A DNA stretch of 64,000 nucleotides from Schaedlerella arabinosiphila (GCF_003885045.1 NZ_RHJS01000002.1:992001-1056000); one strand, 5' to 3'. Shown: positions 43,426-53,636, counted from the first letter of the stretch. The notes: generated by a model from the letters alone, not told the origin. Numbers and translations: made by a program.

Positions 43426-45942
43426 ATGAAGCAGATGAATTTAAACGAAAATTGGAATCTTTGCAGTGCGCCTCTTTTTTGGGATATCACCTTTGCGGAC
43501 GAGGTGAGAAAAAAAGAAGATGAATGGATGAAATGCCGGCTGCCGGCGGATGTCCGCATGCCCCTGATGGAAAACGGGCTGATTCGTGACCCTGTAAAAG
43601 CGGATTATTGCTTTGAATCTGAGTGGATTGAACAGAAATCCTGGTGGTTTCTTAAAACCTTTGAATGCAGTGAAGCGGATCTGGATGCAGAGGTCATCGA
43701 ACTGGTATTGGAACGGCTGGATACGGATGCTGCCGTTTTCATAAACGGGCATCTTCTCGGATGCCAGAAAAGTGTACATTATCCGTTTGTGAAGGAGATC
43801 AAAGAGTATATCCGGCCGGGAAGGAATGAACTCATTGTCCGGGTGACAACGGGACTGGAACATGTGGACGATCAGCAGTTGTCACAGATTAACTGGGCGG
43901 TATGCCGGGAGCAGGATAACGGGGGAAAGGACAGAAGTGATTACCGGAGAGCTTTTGTAAGAAGGCCCCAATACACCGTTGGCTGGGATTGGGGGCCGAG
44001 GGTTGTCACATGCGGGATAACCGGGGATGTATACATCCGCTGTATGAGTAAAGCGGCCATCCGGCAGATGCATGTGTATACTTCGGATATTCGGGAAGGC
44101 CAGGCAGTCCTTTCGGCTTCTGTGTGTATAGAAAATCTGGATATGCTGTCTACCCGGGATTGCAGTATATCTGTCTCTGTCTGCAGAGGGGAAAAACAGG
44201 TGGCATCAGAATACAGGGACTGCCTGCTGACCTCCGGGGATAATTATTTTGACTTTGAGCTGAAAATTGAGAACCCGGAATTGTGGTGGCCAAACGGCTG
44301 CGGCGGACAGCCTCTGTATCAGGTGGTCTGCTCGATTGAGTGCGAAGGAGTCAGGGATGAGCATCGGCTCAAAGCCGTCGGTATTCGAAAACTGACGCTT
44401 GATACTGCGCGCCTGGACGATGAAAACAGAAAATTCCAGATTGTTGTAAACGGAGTTCCCATCTTCTGCAAAGGCGGTGACTGGATTCCCAACGATTCTG
44501 TTTATGCCAGGGTCACAGATGAAAAAGTAGAGTATCTCCTAAAGGAGGCAGCAGGCGCTAATTTTAATATGCTGCGCATCTGGGGAGGCGGCCTGTATGA
44601 AAGCGACCGGTTCTATGAGTCCTGCGCGGAGAAAGGAATATTGGTATGGCAGGATTTTATGTTTGCCTGCTCTGCTTATCCGGATCATCTGGAATCCTTT
44701 CAGGAACTGGTGAGAAAGGAACTGGACTACCAGACAAAACGGCTTGGGAATTATGCGTGTATTGCACTGTTCTGCGGAAGCAATGAGAACCACTGGCTTT
44801 TTAATAAATATGACAATCCAAGATGGAATGTAGAATTCAGACACGAAAGGGCACTGGGACTGTATATAACCAACCATATGACAAAGGAAATCATACGCCA
44901 TAATTGTCCGGAGATTCCATATTGGAACAGTTCTCCTTATGGGGGGCGGCTTCCGAATGACGATACGGCGGGAGATGTTCACCGCTGGCATAACGGCTAT
45001 ATGAGCCAGAACATGGAAGAACGCATTGAACCGAGGCTTTATGACCAGGTGGAATCCAAATTTGTCAGCGAATATGGCTGTATTGGGCCTTGCTGCCTGG
45101 AATCGACCAGAGAATATATGGGCGGCCATGCTCTCGAAAGATCGGGAAAAATATGGGAAATGCACTGTAACGTATTCGAGAGAAATACGGTTTTGGCAGG
45201 AATTGAGAAGCATTATCTGGATCATGTACAGAATCTGCCTATGGAAGAATATCTTCTTTACGGCGGAATGGTACAGGGGCATATCCTGGGATATTCATTA
45301 GAAGCTATGCGCTTTAAAGAGAAATGCTATGGGGCATTGTTCTGGATGTACAATGATACCTGGGGTGAAAATGGATGGACGATTATTGACTATTACCTGA
45401 GGAAAAAGATTTCCTACTACTTTGTGAAAAGAGCGCTGTCCCATGTGAAATTCATCATTCGCTTAGAAGAGGGGAATGTGATTTTGATGGGATGCAATGA
45501 CACTCTGGAGGAAGTCACCGTGACGGGAGAATGGGGATATGTATCATTTGACGGAGCATGCAGAAAAACCGCCCCCCTGACGGTAACGATCCCGCCGGCG
45601 ACAAGGCTGTGCTGTAAAAAGGAGAAGCTTGCCGGAGAAGATTATAAAGCAGGGATCATGATGTATCTGCCTGGACAAAGCTGCGCAGAAGGCGCATATC
45701 TGCAGTTAGAGGATATGAAGCAGCTCAGATTTTCCAAAAATAGGGTGGAAATTCTCTCAGAGAATCAGAAACAGGATCAAACCTGTATTCAGATGACCTG
45801 CTCCGGCTTTGCGCATGGTGTATATGTTGCCGGAGATATGGAATGTTCTGATAATTATTTTGATATCCTGCCTGGTGAGATAAAAACAGTTTATGTAAAA
45901 AATCCAGAAGGCAGGAAGCTGGAAGTGAGACAGATTTTATAA
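43426..45942 (+). CDS. GH2 beta-mannosidase, second copy
   Basis: This 838-residue GH2 enzyme is diverged from the one at 32292 but keeps its plan: N-terminal jelly roll, NMLRIWGGGLYESDRFYESC, acid/base Glu454 (FCGSNENHW) and nucleophile Glu549 (FVSEYGCIGP). No signal peptide is present. The ATG at 43426 is chosen because the longer frame would overlap the kinase gene. Two paralogous mannosidases in one operon suggest different linkages or aglycones. Confidence 0.88.
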   Translation: MKQMNLNENWNLCSAPLFWDITFADEVRKKEDEWMKCRLPADVRMPLMENGLIRDPVKADYCFESEWIEQKSWWFLKTFECSEADLDAEVIELVLERLDTDAAVFINGHLLGCQKSVHYPFVKEIKEYIRPGRNELIVRVTTGLEHVDDQQLSQINWAVCREQDNGGKDRSDYRRAFVRRPQYTVGWDWGPRVVTCGITGDVYIRCMSKAAIRQMHVYTSDIREGQAVLSASVCIENLDMLSTRDCSISVSVCRGEKQVASEYRDCLLTSGDNYFDFELKIENPELWWPNGCGGQPLYQVVCSIECEGVRDEHRLKAVGIRKLTLDTARLDDENRKFQIVVNGVPIFCKGGDWIPNDSVYARVTDEKVEYLLKEAAGANFNMLRIWGGGLYESDRFYESCAEKGILVWQDFMFACSAYPDHLESFQELVRKELDYQTKRLGNYACIALFCGSNENHWLFNKYDNPRWNVEFRHERALGLYITNHMTKEIIRHNCPEIPYWNSSPYGGRLPNDDTAGDVHRWHNGYMSQNMEERIEPRLYDQVESKFVSEYGCIGPCCLESTREYMGGHALERSGKIWEMHCNVFERNTVLAGIEKHYLDHVQNLPMEEYLLYGGMVQGHILGYSLEAMRFKEKCYGALFWMYNDTWGENGWTIIDYYLRKKISYYFVKRALSHVKFIIRLEEGNVILMGCNDTLEEVTVTGEWGYVSFDGACRKTAPLTVTIPPATRLCCKKEKLAGEDYKAGIMMYLPGQSCAEGAYLQLEDMKQLRFSKNRVEILSENQKQDQTCIQMTCSGFAHGVYVAGDMECSDNYFDILPGEIKTVYVKNPEGRKLEVRQIL

Positions 45943-45954
45943 TGGAGGAACTAG

Positions 45955-48150
45955 ATGGATCATACAAAAAAGCTGCAGGAGATTTTTCCCATCGGGACGA
46001 AATATTCTGCTTACAGGGACAGGACAGACAGGCATTGGGAAAAGGATTTTTCCAACATGAAAGCCTGCGGTATGGATACGGTCAGGGTTCATGCTACATG
46101 GGGAACCATTGAACCGGATGAAAACAGGTTTGACTTTACATATTATGACCGCATTGCGGAGGCTGCCGTGCGCCACGGCCTGAAAGTGATTTTTACGTTA
46201 TATCTGGTCTGCACGCCGGAATGGGTGTTCGAAAAACATCCAGACAGCAGGTATGTCTCGGCGGGAGAGACTGTATGGACGCCCCATCAGCAGTCGGATG
46301 CATCCACCGGAGGCTGGCCGGGACTGTGTCTGGACAGCGAACCCCACAGGGAGACAATCCGGAATTTTTTGAAAGCGTTTACGGAGCACTATAAAGGCAA
46401 CGAGGATATCATTGCGTTCGATATTTTTCATGAACCGACAGAAGAACCCTCCCAGCAATATTATCAGAATGACTGGAAAGAACTGGTCTATTGCTATTGC
46501 GAGTACTCAAAAGAAAAGTTCCGTCGTTGGCTGAAAGAGAAATATGGGAATCTGGAGCGGCTGAATGAGGTGTGGACAAGACAGTATCAGAATTGGGGGC
46601 AGGTACAGCCGCCGAGATCCGTAGGCATGTATACAGATTGGCTGGACTGGAAATATTTCCGCGCCGCTGCACAGGCAGATGCCATGAGATTCCTCAGTGA
46701 TACAATCAAGTCTTATGACGAGGACCGCTGTACGGTTGTACATACGGCCATATACGAGACTGGCCATCCGGTCGTGACGTCCAACGACCATTATCTGTTG
46801 GCAGAAACCACAGATATGATCGGCAGTTCCATGTATGACGCCGTGAATCCAGAGATAACCGCATTTGTATGCGATCTTCTGAGAAGCGTAAATCATAACG
46901 GCCCTTACTGGATTGGAGAAACAGGTACAGGGGCCGGGCCGATGTATGTATTTGTGGGTGAGCGTACAGAAGACAGCTTTTGCTTTTCTCTGCCTATATC
47001 AGGAAAAACGATCAAACGGCAGACCTGGGGACAGATTGCCAGGGGAGCAAAGGGAATCCTGTTTTGGGGCTGGCGTCCGGAATTGTCTACGGTAGAAACG
47101 ATTTCGCTCGGGTTTACGGAAAGAAATGGCGACTGGACAGAGCGGTGCGATGCGCTGAAAGAGTTTACCGGTCTGTTTGGGAAATATAAAGAAAAGATCG
47201 CACGGGCTATGGCCCCGGAGAGCGAGGTGGCTATTTTATATAATCTGGACAGTATCTTTATAGAAGGGCTGGTTTCGCTTGGGACGTCCGGCAGTTGTCT
47301 GATTCGAAAACAGAACCGGTTTTATAAAGATTCTCTCGCATTTATGGGCGCTTATAAGCTGTGCATGAAGAATCTGATCCAGCCGGATTTTATAAATAAA
47401 GAAAGAGCACAGAACGGTGAACTAGAGAAGTATAAGCTTTTGATTATACCCTATGGAGTGAGCGTCACTTCGGAACTGGGTGCGGCTCTCGAAACATATG
47501 TCAAAGGCGGGGGCAGGATTATCAGCGACGGGATGCTGGGGTATTTTACCGACGAGGCATGGGGAGCCGAAATATGCCCTGCGGGAGGTCTGGACCAGGT
47601 ATTCGGGCTGGATGTGAAAAGCGATTACCAGGTGATCAACGAAGAAAATCTAAAGGACGCAGGCCATGTATATGAGAATATAGCCAAAGTGACAGCAGAA
47701 CATATGGAGGTGAAGCAGGGAGCCGATGTATTCGCCAGTTTCGAAAACGGCAGGCCGGCAGCGGTATCGAATGGGTACGGCAAAGGAAAAACGGCATATG
47801 TGGGAACTCTGTTTTTTGCCAATGCCATGTGGAATTATTCGAAACATACGAATGCGTTTTTTGGGAAGCTGATGGAAGAGGTCGAGTATCGGCCGGCGGC
47901 TCAGATATCATGTCCCGGAGGGGAGTTAGTCGAAGTCCGTATGCTGTACGGGGAGCAGGAAGCGTTCCTTTTTGTGATCAACCATGAGAACAAAAGCGCG
48001 GAATTTGAGCTTGCTTTTCCATGCTCAGTGTATACGGAGCTTCGGGACATTACAGCAGATAAGACCAGTGTTTTGACGAATGACAGAGCGGTTCTGCGAC
48101 TGTCCCTGGAAGCAGAAGAAGTGAAAGTATATATGCTGGAGAGACGCTGA
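45955..48150 (+). CDS. GH42-like glycoside hydrolase
   Basis: This 731-residue protein has the three-domain layout of GH42 beta-galactosidases: a TIM barrel (MKACGMDTVRVHATWGTIEP), a trimerisation alpha/beta domain (YKLLIIPYGVSVTSELGAAL, YVKGGGRIISDG) and a small C-terminal beta domain. The candidate acid/base is Glu160 (FDIFHEPTEE; GH42 normally has Asn-Glu) and the candidate nucleophile Glu322 (YWIGETGTG). The His-Glu-Pro at the acid/base position is unusual for GH42, so substrate and even family are open. GGAGG precedes the start. It is probably cytoplasmic. Confidence 0.78.
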   Translation: MDHTKKLQEIFPIGTKYSAYRDRTDRHWEKDFSNMKACGMDTVRVHATWGTIEPDENRFDFTYYDRIAEAAVRHGLKVIFTLYLVCTPEWVFEKHPDSRYVSAGETVWTPHQQSDASTGGWPGLCLDSEPHRETIRNFLKAFTEHYKGNEDIIAFDIFHEPTEEPSQQYYQNDWKELVYCYCEYSKEKFRRWLKEKYGNLERLNEVWTRQYQNWGQVQPPRSVGMYTDWLDWKYFRAAAQADAMRFLSDTIKSYDEDRCTVVHTAIYETGHPVVTSNDHYLLAETTDMIGSSMYDAVNPEITAFVCDLLRSVNHNGPYWIGETGTGAGPMYVFVGERTEDSFCFSLPISGKTIKRQTWGQIARGAKGILFWGWRPELSTVETISLGFTERNGDWTERCDALKEFTGLFGKYKEKIARAMAPESEVAILYNLDSIFIEGLVSLGTSGSCLIRKQNRFYKDSLAFMGAYKLCMKNLIQPDFINKERAQNGELEKYKLLIIPYGVSVTSELGAALETYVKGGGRIISDGMLGYFTDEAWGAEICPAGGLDQVFGLDVKSDYQVINEENLKDAGHVYENIAKVTAEHMEVKQGADVFASFENGRPAAVSNGYGKGKTAYVGTLFFANAMWNYSKHTNAFFGKLMEEVEYRPAAQISCPGGELVEVRMLYGEQEAFLFVINHENKSAEFELAFPCSVYTELRDITADKTSVLTNDRAVLRLSLEAEEVKVYMLERR

Positions 48151-48178
48151 AACGAGGTTATAATAGGAGGCAGGAGAA

Positions 48179-49231
48179 ATGGAAGGTATGATGAAAGTGG
48201 CTGTAATGACCGGGATTCGTAAGATGGGATTTGAAGAACGCCCGATACCGCAGCCGAAAGAGGATGAAGTCCTGGTAAGATTGGATTATGTGGGGATCTG
48301 CGGATCGGATCTGCATTATTACGAGACTGGCGCAATCGGAGACTATGTGGTGGAGCCGCCTTTCGTTCTGGGACATGAGCCGGGAGGCGTGGTTGTGGAA
48401 GTCGGACAGGCTGTAAGCCATCTGAAGGTGGGAGACCGGGTTGCATTGGAGCCGGGAAAAACATGCGGGCATTGTGAATTTTGCAGAGAAGGAAAATACA
48501 ATCTATGCAGGGATGTGATCTTTTTCGCAACTCCGCCCGTAGACGGGGTGTTTCAGGAATATGTTGCCCATGAGGCAGATCTTTGCTTCAAGCTGCCGGA
48601 TCATGTGAGCACGCTGGAAGGCGCCTTGATCGAACCTCTGGCAGTCGGCTTCCATGCGGCGGTTCAGGGAGATGCGCATCTGGGACAGAAAGCGGTTGTT
48701 ATGGGGGCAGGGTGTATCGGCCTGGTTTCCATGATGGCGCTGAAGGCGAGAGGTGTGTCGGAGGTTTATGTAGTAGATATTATGGAGAAGCGCCTGGAAA
48801 AGGCGATGGAGCTTGGGGCTGCCGGGGTGGTCAACGGCAAAAAGGAAGAGGTGGCTGAAAGAATCAAAGAGCTGACCGGCGGAAAAGGCGCAGATCTGGT
48901 GATTGAGACGGCGGGAGCAGAGATTACATCGAAGCAGGCAGTCCAGATTGCCGGAAAGGGCGCTACCATCGTGTTTGTAGGATACAGCCCAACCGGCGAA
49001 GTGTCTCTTCCGATGAGTCTTGCGCTGGATAAAGAACTGAATTTTAAAACGGTATTCCGTTATCGGCATATTTACCCCATGGCGATCCAGGCGGTGGCTG
49101 ACGGAAAAGTCAATCTGAAAGGGATCGTGACAGATGAGTTTTCTCTGGATGAGGCTGATAAAGCAATGGAGGTTTCGCTGAATCATAAGGCGGATATTGT
49201 GAAAGCAGTAATCAAAATACACGGGAGGTAA
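48179..49231 (+). CDS. Zinc-dependent polyol dehydrogenase 3
   Basis: This 350-residue medium-chain dehydrogenase resembles sorbitol/xylitol dehydrogenases: VGICGSDLHYYETGAIGDYV (Cys41), LGHEPGGVV (His66, Glu67), CGHCEFCREGKYNLC and cofactor motif GAGCIGLVSMMALKA. An AGGAGG site supports the start. It is the last gene of the carbohydrate island and the third dehydrogenase in it. Oxidation of a polyol to a ketose for the FGGY kinase is the likely role. Confidence 0.9.
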   Translation: MEGMMKVAVMTGIRKMGFEERPIPQPKEDEVLVRLDYVGICGSDLHYYETGAIGDYVVEPPFVLGHEPGGVVVEVGQAVSHLKVGDRVALEPGKTCGHCEFCREGKYNLCRDVIFFATPPVDGVFQEYVAHEADLCFKLPDHVSTLEGALIEPLAVGFHAAVQGDAHLGQKAVVMGAGCIGLVSMMALKARGVSEVYVVDIMEKRLEKAMELGAAGVVNGKKEEVAERIKELTGGKGADLVIETAGAEITSKQAVQIAGKGATIVFVGYSPTGEVSLPMSLALDKELNFKTVFRYRHIYPMAIQAVADGKVNLKGIVTDEFSLDEADKAMEVSLNHKADIVKAVIKIHGR

Positions 49232-49239
49232 ATATCAAC

Positions 49240-49268
49240 GGAGAATCCGCTTCCATCTCTCCTTTTTT
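49240..49268 (+). terminator. Weak terminator at the end of the island
   Basis: GGAGA (49240-49244) and TCTCC (49258-49262) form a short stem followed by six T. It lies just after the dehydrogenase stop. Confidence 0.5.
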
Positions 49269-49385
49269 CGGGGAATGATTTATAAAATCCGGCCTGTTTG
49301 TAAAAAATAACAGCATTATGCAAGAAAAAAGCGGATTTATTTGAAAAAAATTGTCGCTATTTCATTGCTTTACCACTTTGAAGGA

Positions 49386-49414
49386 TTGACAAATCATTAT
49401 TAATTTGCTATTAT
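49386..49414 (+). promoter_or_regulatory. Promoter of the opp operon
   Basis: TTGACA (49386-49391), 17 bp, TATTAT (49409-49414). Transcription should start near 49421, at the foot of the leader hairpin. The preceding 100 bp are AT-rich and hold nothing else. Confidence 0.8.
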
Positions 49415-49424
49415 ATTTCGCAGT

Positions 49425-49467
49425 GAGGAACGCTGAGTGTTTGTCATGACTAAACGAAGTGTTCCTC
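49425..49467 (+). other. 5'-terminal leader hairpin of the opp mRNA
   Basis: GAGGAAC (49425-49431) pairs with GTTCCTC (49461-49467), with an inner GTTT/AAAC, and ATTTTTAA follows. It begins within about 5 nt of the predicted transcription start. It could be a 5' stabiliser or an early attenuator. Confidence 0.55.
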
Positions 49468-49542
49468 ATTTTTAATAGGATGTATTCTCAGGAGTGTGTA
49501 CAAGGTGAATCCGGGGGTACAGGAAGATAAGGAGTGGAAAGC

Positions 49543-50460
49543 ATGTTAAAGTACATTGCAAAGCGAATCGGTCTTGCCATAGTGACGATCTGGGCAGTTG
49601 CAACCATTACATTTTTTCTGATGAATATGGTTCCCGGCGGGCCGTTCCTTTCGGAGAAGGCGATCAGCCCGCAGGCAACAGCGGCGTTAGAGGCCAAGTA
49701 CGGCCTGGACAAGCCTTTATTTCAGCAATATCTAACGTATATCGGCGATGCCCTGCACGGTGACCTCGGCGACAGCTTAAAGCAGCGCGGCCGTACCGTG
49801 ATGGACATTATCTCAACGAAGTTCCCTGTGTCGGCAAGGGTGGGAGGTATCTCCGTACTGGTAGCCCTGACGCTGGGAATCCCCCTTGGCTGTATCGCAG
49901 CCCTGAAGAGAGGGAAGTTTTTGGACAGTCTGATCAGTGTAGTTGCAACCTGCGGGATTGCGGTTCCCAGCTTTGTAATCTGCACGGTGCTCCTGTATTT
50001 TTTCGGTGTTAAATTAGGAGTGCTTCCGACGCTTGGAATCGGAACGTGGAAGCACTATATCATGCCGGTTATGGCATTGTCCTTCTATCCTACTGCGTAT
50101 ATCATGAGACTGATGCGGTCTTCCATGCTGGACGTGCTGGGACAGGATTATATGCGTACGGCAAAAGCGAAAGGCGTGTCGGGATTTGTATCTCTGTTTA
50201 AGCATGCCCTTCGTAACGCAATCCTTCCTGTAGTGACTTATGTAGGCCCGATGCTTGCCTATACGGTAACAGGAAGCTTTGTTGTGGAAAAGATCTTTAC
50301 GATCCCGGGACTTGGCGGTGAGTTCATCCGCGCCATCAACGGACGTGACTATACGCTGATCATGGGTACGACGATCTTCCTCGCGACGCTGATCATCGTG
50401 ATGAACGTGGCCGTGGACATCGTATATAAGATTGTAGACCCGAGAATTAAACTAAAGTAA
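49543..50460 (+). CDS. oppB: Oligopeptide ABC transporter permease
   Basis: This 305-residue permease has the DppB/OppB N-terminal segment (KYIAKRIGLAIVTIWAVAT, then FFLMNMVPGGPF), six membrane helices and the EAA loop TAKAKGVSGFVSLFKHALRN. The ATG at 49543 has AAGGAG at the right distance; the GTG at 49534 overlaps that site. First gene of oppBCDFA. Confidence 0.95.
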   Translation: MLKYIAKRIGLAIVTIWAVATITFFLMNMVPGGPFLSEKAISPQATAALEAKYGLDKPLFQQYLTYIGDALHGDLGDSLKQRGRTVMDIISTKFPVSARVGGISVLVALTLGIPLGCIAALKRGKFLDSLISVVATCGIAVPSFVICTVLLYFFGVKLGVLPTLGIGTWKHYIMPVMALSFYPTAYIMRLMRSSMLDVLGQDYMRTAKAKGVSGFVSLFKHALRNAILPVVTYVGPMLAYTVTGSFVVEKIFTIPGLGGEFIRAINGRDYTLIMGTTIFLATLIIVMNVAVDIVYKIVDPRIKLK

Positions 50461-50474
50461 GGAGTGCAGTGATC

Positions 50475-51521
50475 ATGAAAGAGAATCCGGTCAGCTTTCA
50501 ACTGAAACTTAATCCTGAGGATTTCCTGCCTGCAACAGAAGAAGAGAAGCAAAGCCAGGTCATCATGCGGGAAAGTGTGAGCTTCTGGAAGGACGGCGGA
50601 CGCCGCCTTGTAAAAAATAAAGTAGCAATGACAAGTATCGTGGTTGTAATACTTGTAATGATTTTCTCATTTATCGTTCCTTCGTTTTATCCTTATTCTT
50701 ATAAGGATCAGATCAAGGGAGGCAACAATCTGGCTCCCATGGAGTATTCGGCGGATGAGCAGGCAAGGATCGATGCCGGGGAGAAGGTATTTCCCCATGT
50801 GTTCGGAACCGATAAACTGGGTCGCGACTATGCTATCCGTGTGATGATGGGGAGCCGCATATCCCTTCTGGTAGGGCTGATCGCCACAGGCATCATCCTG
50901 ATCATCGGTTCTGCTTACGGATCGATCGCCGCATTTTTCGGAGGATGGGTAGACCTCGTGATGATGCGGATTGTGGATATCATCTATACGATCCCGGATA
51001 TTCTGCTGATCGTACTTCTGTCCTTTGCATTGAAGGACCCCTTAAGCCGTCTCAAGGATGTGCCGGGCTTTAGCTGGGTCGGGATCGTAGGCGAGAACCT
51101 GATCAGTATTTTCGTGGTATTTGCCCTGCTGTACTGGGTTGGTATGGCACGAATGGTCAGAAGCCAGGTGCTGATGCTCAAAGAGAGCGAGTACGTAACG
51201 GCAGCCAGGGCACTGGGTGTGGGCAACGGCAAGATCATTAAGAAGCATTTGCTGACAAACTGTATCGGAACATTGATCGTAACTACGACGCTGCAGATTC
51301 CTTCTTCGATTTTTACGGAGAGTTTCCTGAGCTTCCTTGGAATGGGTGTGGCGGTTCCGCTGCCGTCCCTCGGAAGTCTTGCGAGCGACGCGATCAACGG
51401 TATGAATACGTATCCGTACCTGTTGTTTATTCCTGCAATTTTGATCAGTTTGATCATCCTGAGTTTCAACCTGCTGGGTGACGGACTTCGGGATGCGTTT
51501 GACCCGAAGTTAAAGAATTAG
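50475..51521 (+). CDS. oppC: Oligopeptide ABC transporter permease
   Basis: This 348-residue permease is the second membrane subunit: OppC N-terminal region (SFWKDGGRRLVKNKVAMTSI), HVFGTDKLGRDYAIRVMMGS and EAA loop TAARALGVGNGKIIKKHLLT. The ATG at 50475 is preferred over the GTG at 50469, which is only 4 nt from the ribosome-binding site. Follows oppB by 14 bp. Confidence 0.95.
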   Translation: MKENPVSFQLKLNPEDFLPATEEEKQSQVIMRESVSFWKDGGRRLVKNKVAMTSIVVVILVMIFSFIVPSFYPYSYKDQIKGGNNLAPMEYSADEQARIDAGEKVFPHVFGTDKLGRDYAIRVMMGSRISLLVGLIATGIILIIGSAYGSIAAFFGGWVDLVMMRIVDIIYTIPDILLIVLLSFALKDPLSRLKDVPGFSWVGIVGENLISIFVVFALLYWVGMARMVRSQVLMLKESEYVTAARALGVGNGKIIKKHLLTNCIGTLIVTTTLQIPSSIFTESFLSFLGMGVAVPLPSLGSLASDAINGMNTYPYLLFIPAILISLIILSFNLLGDGLRDAFDPKLKN

Positions 51522-51538
51522 GAACAGACATCTGTTCC
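51521..51538 (+). other. Palindrome between oppC and oppD
   Basis: GGAACAGA-CA-TCTGTTCC, a perfect inverted repeat that begins at the last base of the oppC stop codon. It probably folds with a 4-nt loop. No T run follows. Confidence 0.5.
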
Positions 51539-51609
51539 GTCCGGGCACGGCGGCCTGATCAGGCAATTGCCGGGACCGGCGGTCTTATATAGAAGAATTA
51601 GGAAAAGCA

Positions 51610-51627
51610 GCATAGCCTAAGCTATGC
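51610..51627 (+). other. Hairpin before oppD
   Basis: GCATAGC-CTAA-GCTATGC, a 7-bp perfect stem with a 4-nt loop, ends 15 bp before the oppD start. With the palindrome at 51521 it brackets the only sizeable gap in the operon (121 bp), suggesting mRNA processing or stabilisation. Confidence 0.5.
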
Positions 51628-51642
51628 AGAAATGAGGAATAT

Positions 51643-52641
51643 ATGTCAGAATATCTTGTAGATATAAAAAATGAACGGCTTTCCTTTTTCACACCTGCAG
51701 GAGAAGTGAAAGCGCTGAATGATGTGTCCATTCATTTGAGAGAGGGAGAAGTGCTGGGGATCGTAGGCGAAAGCGGCTCCGGCAAATCCGTAACTGCATA
51801 CAGCCTGATGGGGCTGACGGCCTATCCCGGCAAGCTGATCGGGGGAAGCCTGTATTTCAACGGCCATCAGGTGGAAGAGATGACAGACAAGGAGATGCGC
51901 AAGATCCGCGGAAATGAAATCTCCATTATTTTCCAGGACCCCATGACCAGCTTAAATCCTGTGTACACCATCGGCAACCAGATCATGGAGGCAGTCCTGC
52001 TCCATACGGATAAGACGAAGGCACAGGCCAGGGACCGGGCAAAGGAGCTTTTGGAGCTGGTTGGAATCAACGAGCCGGAAAAGCGTCTGAGACAGTACCC
52101 CCATGAGCTTTCCGGCGGTATGAGGCAGCGTGTCATGATTGCCATCGCGCTGGCCTGCGAGCCCAAGCTCTTGATCGCGGACGAGCCCACGACGGCCCTG
52201 GACGTGACGATCCAGGCGCAGATTCTGGAGCTGATGATGGAATTGAAGGACAAGCTGGGCATGGCGATCATTATGATCACCCATGACCTGGGCGTGGTAG
52301 CCAGCATGTGCGAGCGTATCGCGGTTATGTATGCGGGAAAGGTGATCGAGTACGGTACGACGGAGGATATTTTCTACAATCCGAAGCACCAGTATACGAA
52401 GGGGCTGATCCGCTCCATTCCGAGAATCGACGCGAAAGAGCATGAAAGGCTGATTCCCATCGAAGGTACTCCGGTAGATATGCTGAATCCTCCCAAGGGA
52501 TGTCCCTTTGCGCCCCGGTGCGAGGCGTGCATGAAGATCTGCCTGCGGGAGATGCCTCCGGTTACCAACTTTGACAGGGTTCATTATACCCAGTGCTGGC
52601 TGAACCAGAAGGAGGAAATGGAGAAAGGAGCTGCAAAATGA
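51643..52641 (+). CDS. oppD: Oligopeptide ABC transporter ATPase
   Basis: This 332-residue ABC ATPase has Walker A GESGSGKS (near residue 40), signature [13 protein letters not shown], Walker [15 protein letters not shown] and the OppD/DppD C-terminal extension with the cysteine cluster [15 protein letters not shown]. Powers peptide import with OppF. GAGGAAT precedes the start. Confidence 0.95.
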   Translation: MSEYLVDIKNERLSFFTPAGEVKALNDVSIHLREGEVLGIVGESGSGKSVTAYSLMGLTAYPGKLIGGSLYFNGHQVEEMTDKEMRKIRGNEISIIFQDPMTSLNPVYTIGNQIMEAVLLHTDKTKAQARDRAKELLELVGINEPEKRLRQYPHELSGGMRQRVMIAIALACEPKLLIADEPTTALDVTIQAQILELMMELKDKLGMAIIMITHDLGVVASMCERIAVMYAGKVIEYGTTEDIFYNPKHQYTKGLIRSIPRIDAKEHERLIPIEGTPVDMLNPPKGCPFAPRCEACMKICLREMPPVTNFDRVHYTQCWLNQKEEMEKGAAK

Positions 52642-53636
52642 GTGAGAAACAGAACAGCTTCATACAGGTAGAACATTTGCAACAGTATTTCCCGGCAGGC
52701 GGCTTCGGAAAGAATAAAAAATATATCCAGGCCGTGGACGATGTATCCTTTACCATCGGCAGGGGCGAGACCCTGGGGCTGGTAGGGGAGTCCGGATGCG
52801 GCAAGACCACCACCGGACGTACGCTGCTCCGGCTGTATGAGCCCACCGGGGGCAGGTTTGTTTACGATAATGAAGTGATCTTTGATGTGGAGAAAAAGCA
52901 GTTTGTGGACATGCTTCCATACCGGAAGCGGATGCAGATCGTATTCCAGGACCCATATGCCAGCCTGGACCCGCGTATGACGGTGGGGGACATCGTCGGC
53001 GAGGCGATCGACGTTCACAAGATGGCGGCAAATAAACAGGAACGTTATGATATCATTATAGAAATGCTGCGAAGGGTAGGACTGAACTCCGAGCATGCCA
53101 ACCGGTATCCTCATGAGTTTTCCGGCGGACAGAGACAGCGTGTGGGGATCGCGAGAGCCCTTGCGGTGCGGCCGGAGTTTATCGTCTGCGACGAGCCGAT
53201 CTCGGCTCTGGACGTGTCCATCCAGGCGCAGGTGATCAACATGTTTGAGGACCTGCAGGAGGAGATGGGGCTGACCTACCTGTTCATTGCACATGACCTT
53301 TCCGCGGTGAAGCATATTTCCAACCGGATCGGCGTCATGTATCTTGGCCGGATGGTGGAGCTGGCGGACAGCTACGAGCTGATCACCCGTCCTTTGCATC
53401 CGTACACCAAGAGCCTGATCTCCGCGATCCCCATCGCAGACCCGAAGATCGCGAAGGAGAGCAAGCGTATCGCCCTTCAGGGCGATGTGCCGAGTCCCTT
53501 GAATCCGCCGTCCGGCTGCCGGTTCCGTACCAGGTGTCCGTATGCGGATGAGCGCTGTGCCCATGAGGCTCCTGTATGGCGTGAAGTGGACAGAGGACAT
53601 TTTTCCGCCTGTCATCACATTGACCGTTTGGAGTAG
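52638..53636 (+). CDS. oppF: Oligopeptide ABC transporter ATPase
   Basis: This 332-residue ABC ATPase pairs with OppD. Walker A is GESGCGKTT, the signature [13 protein letters not shown], Walker [15 protein letters not shown], and the C-terminal cysteine cluster [15 protein letters not shown] is present. The ATG at 52638 overlaps the oppD stop (ATGA) with AAAGGAG upstream. Confidence 0.95.
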   Translation: MSEKQNSFIQVEHLQQYFPAGGFGKNKKYIQAVDDVSFTIGRGETLGLVGESGCGKTTTGRTLLRLYEPTGGRFVYDNEVIFDVEKKQFVDMLPYRKRMQIVFQDPYASLDPRMTVGDIVGEAIDVHKMAANKQERYDIIIEMLRRVGLNSEHANRYPHEFSGGQRQRVGIARALAVRPEFIVCDEPISALDVSIQAQVINMFEDLQEEMGLTYLFIAHDLSAVKHISNRIGVMYLGRMVELADSYELITRPLHPYTKSLISAIPIADPKIAKESKRIALQGDVPSPLNPPSGCRFRTRCPYADERCAHEAPVWREVDRGHFSACHHIDRLE

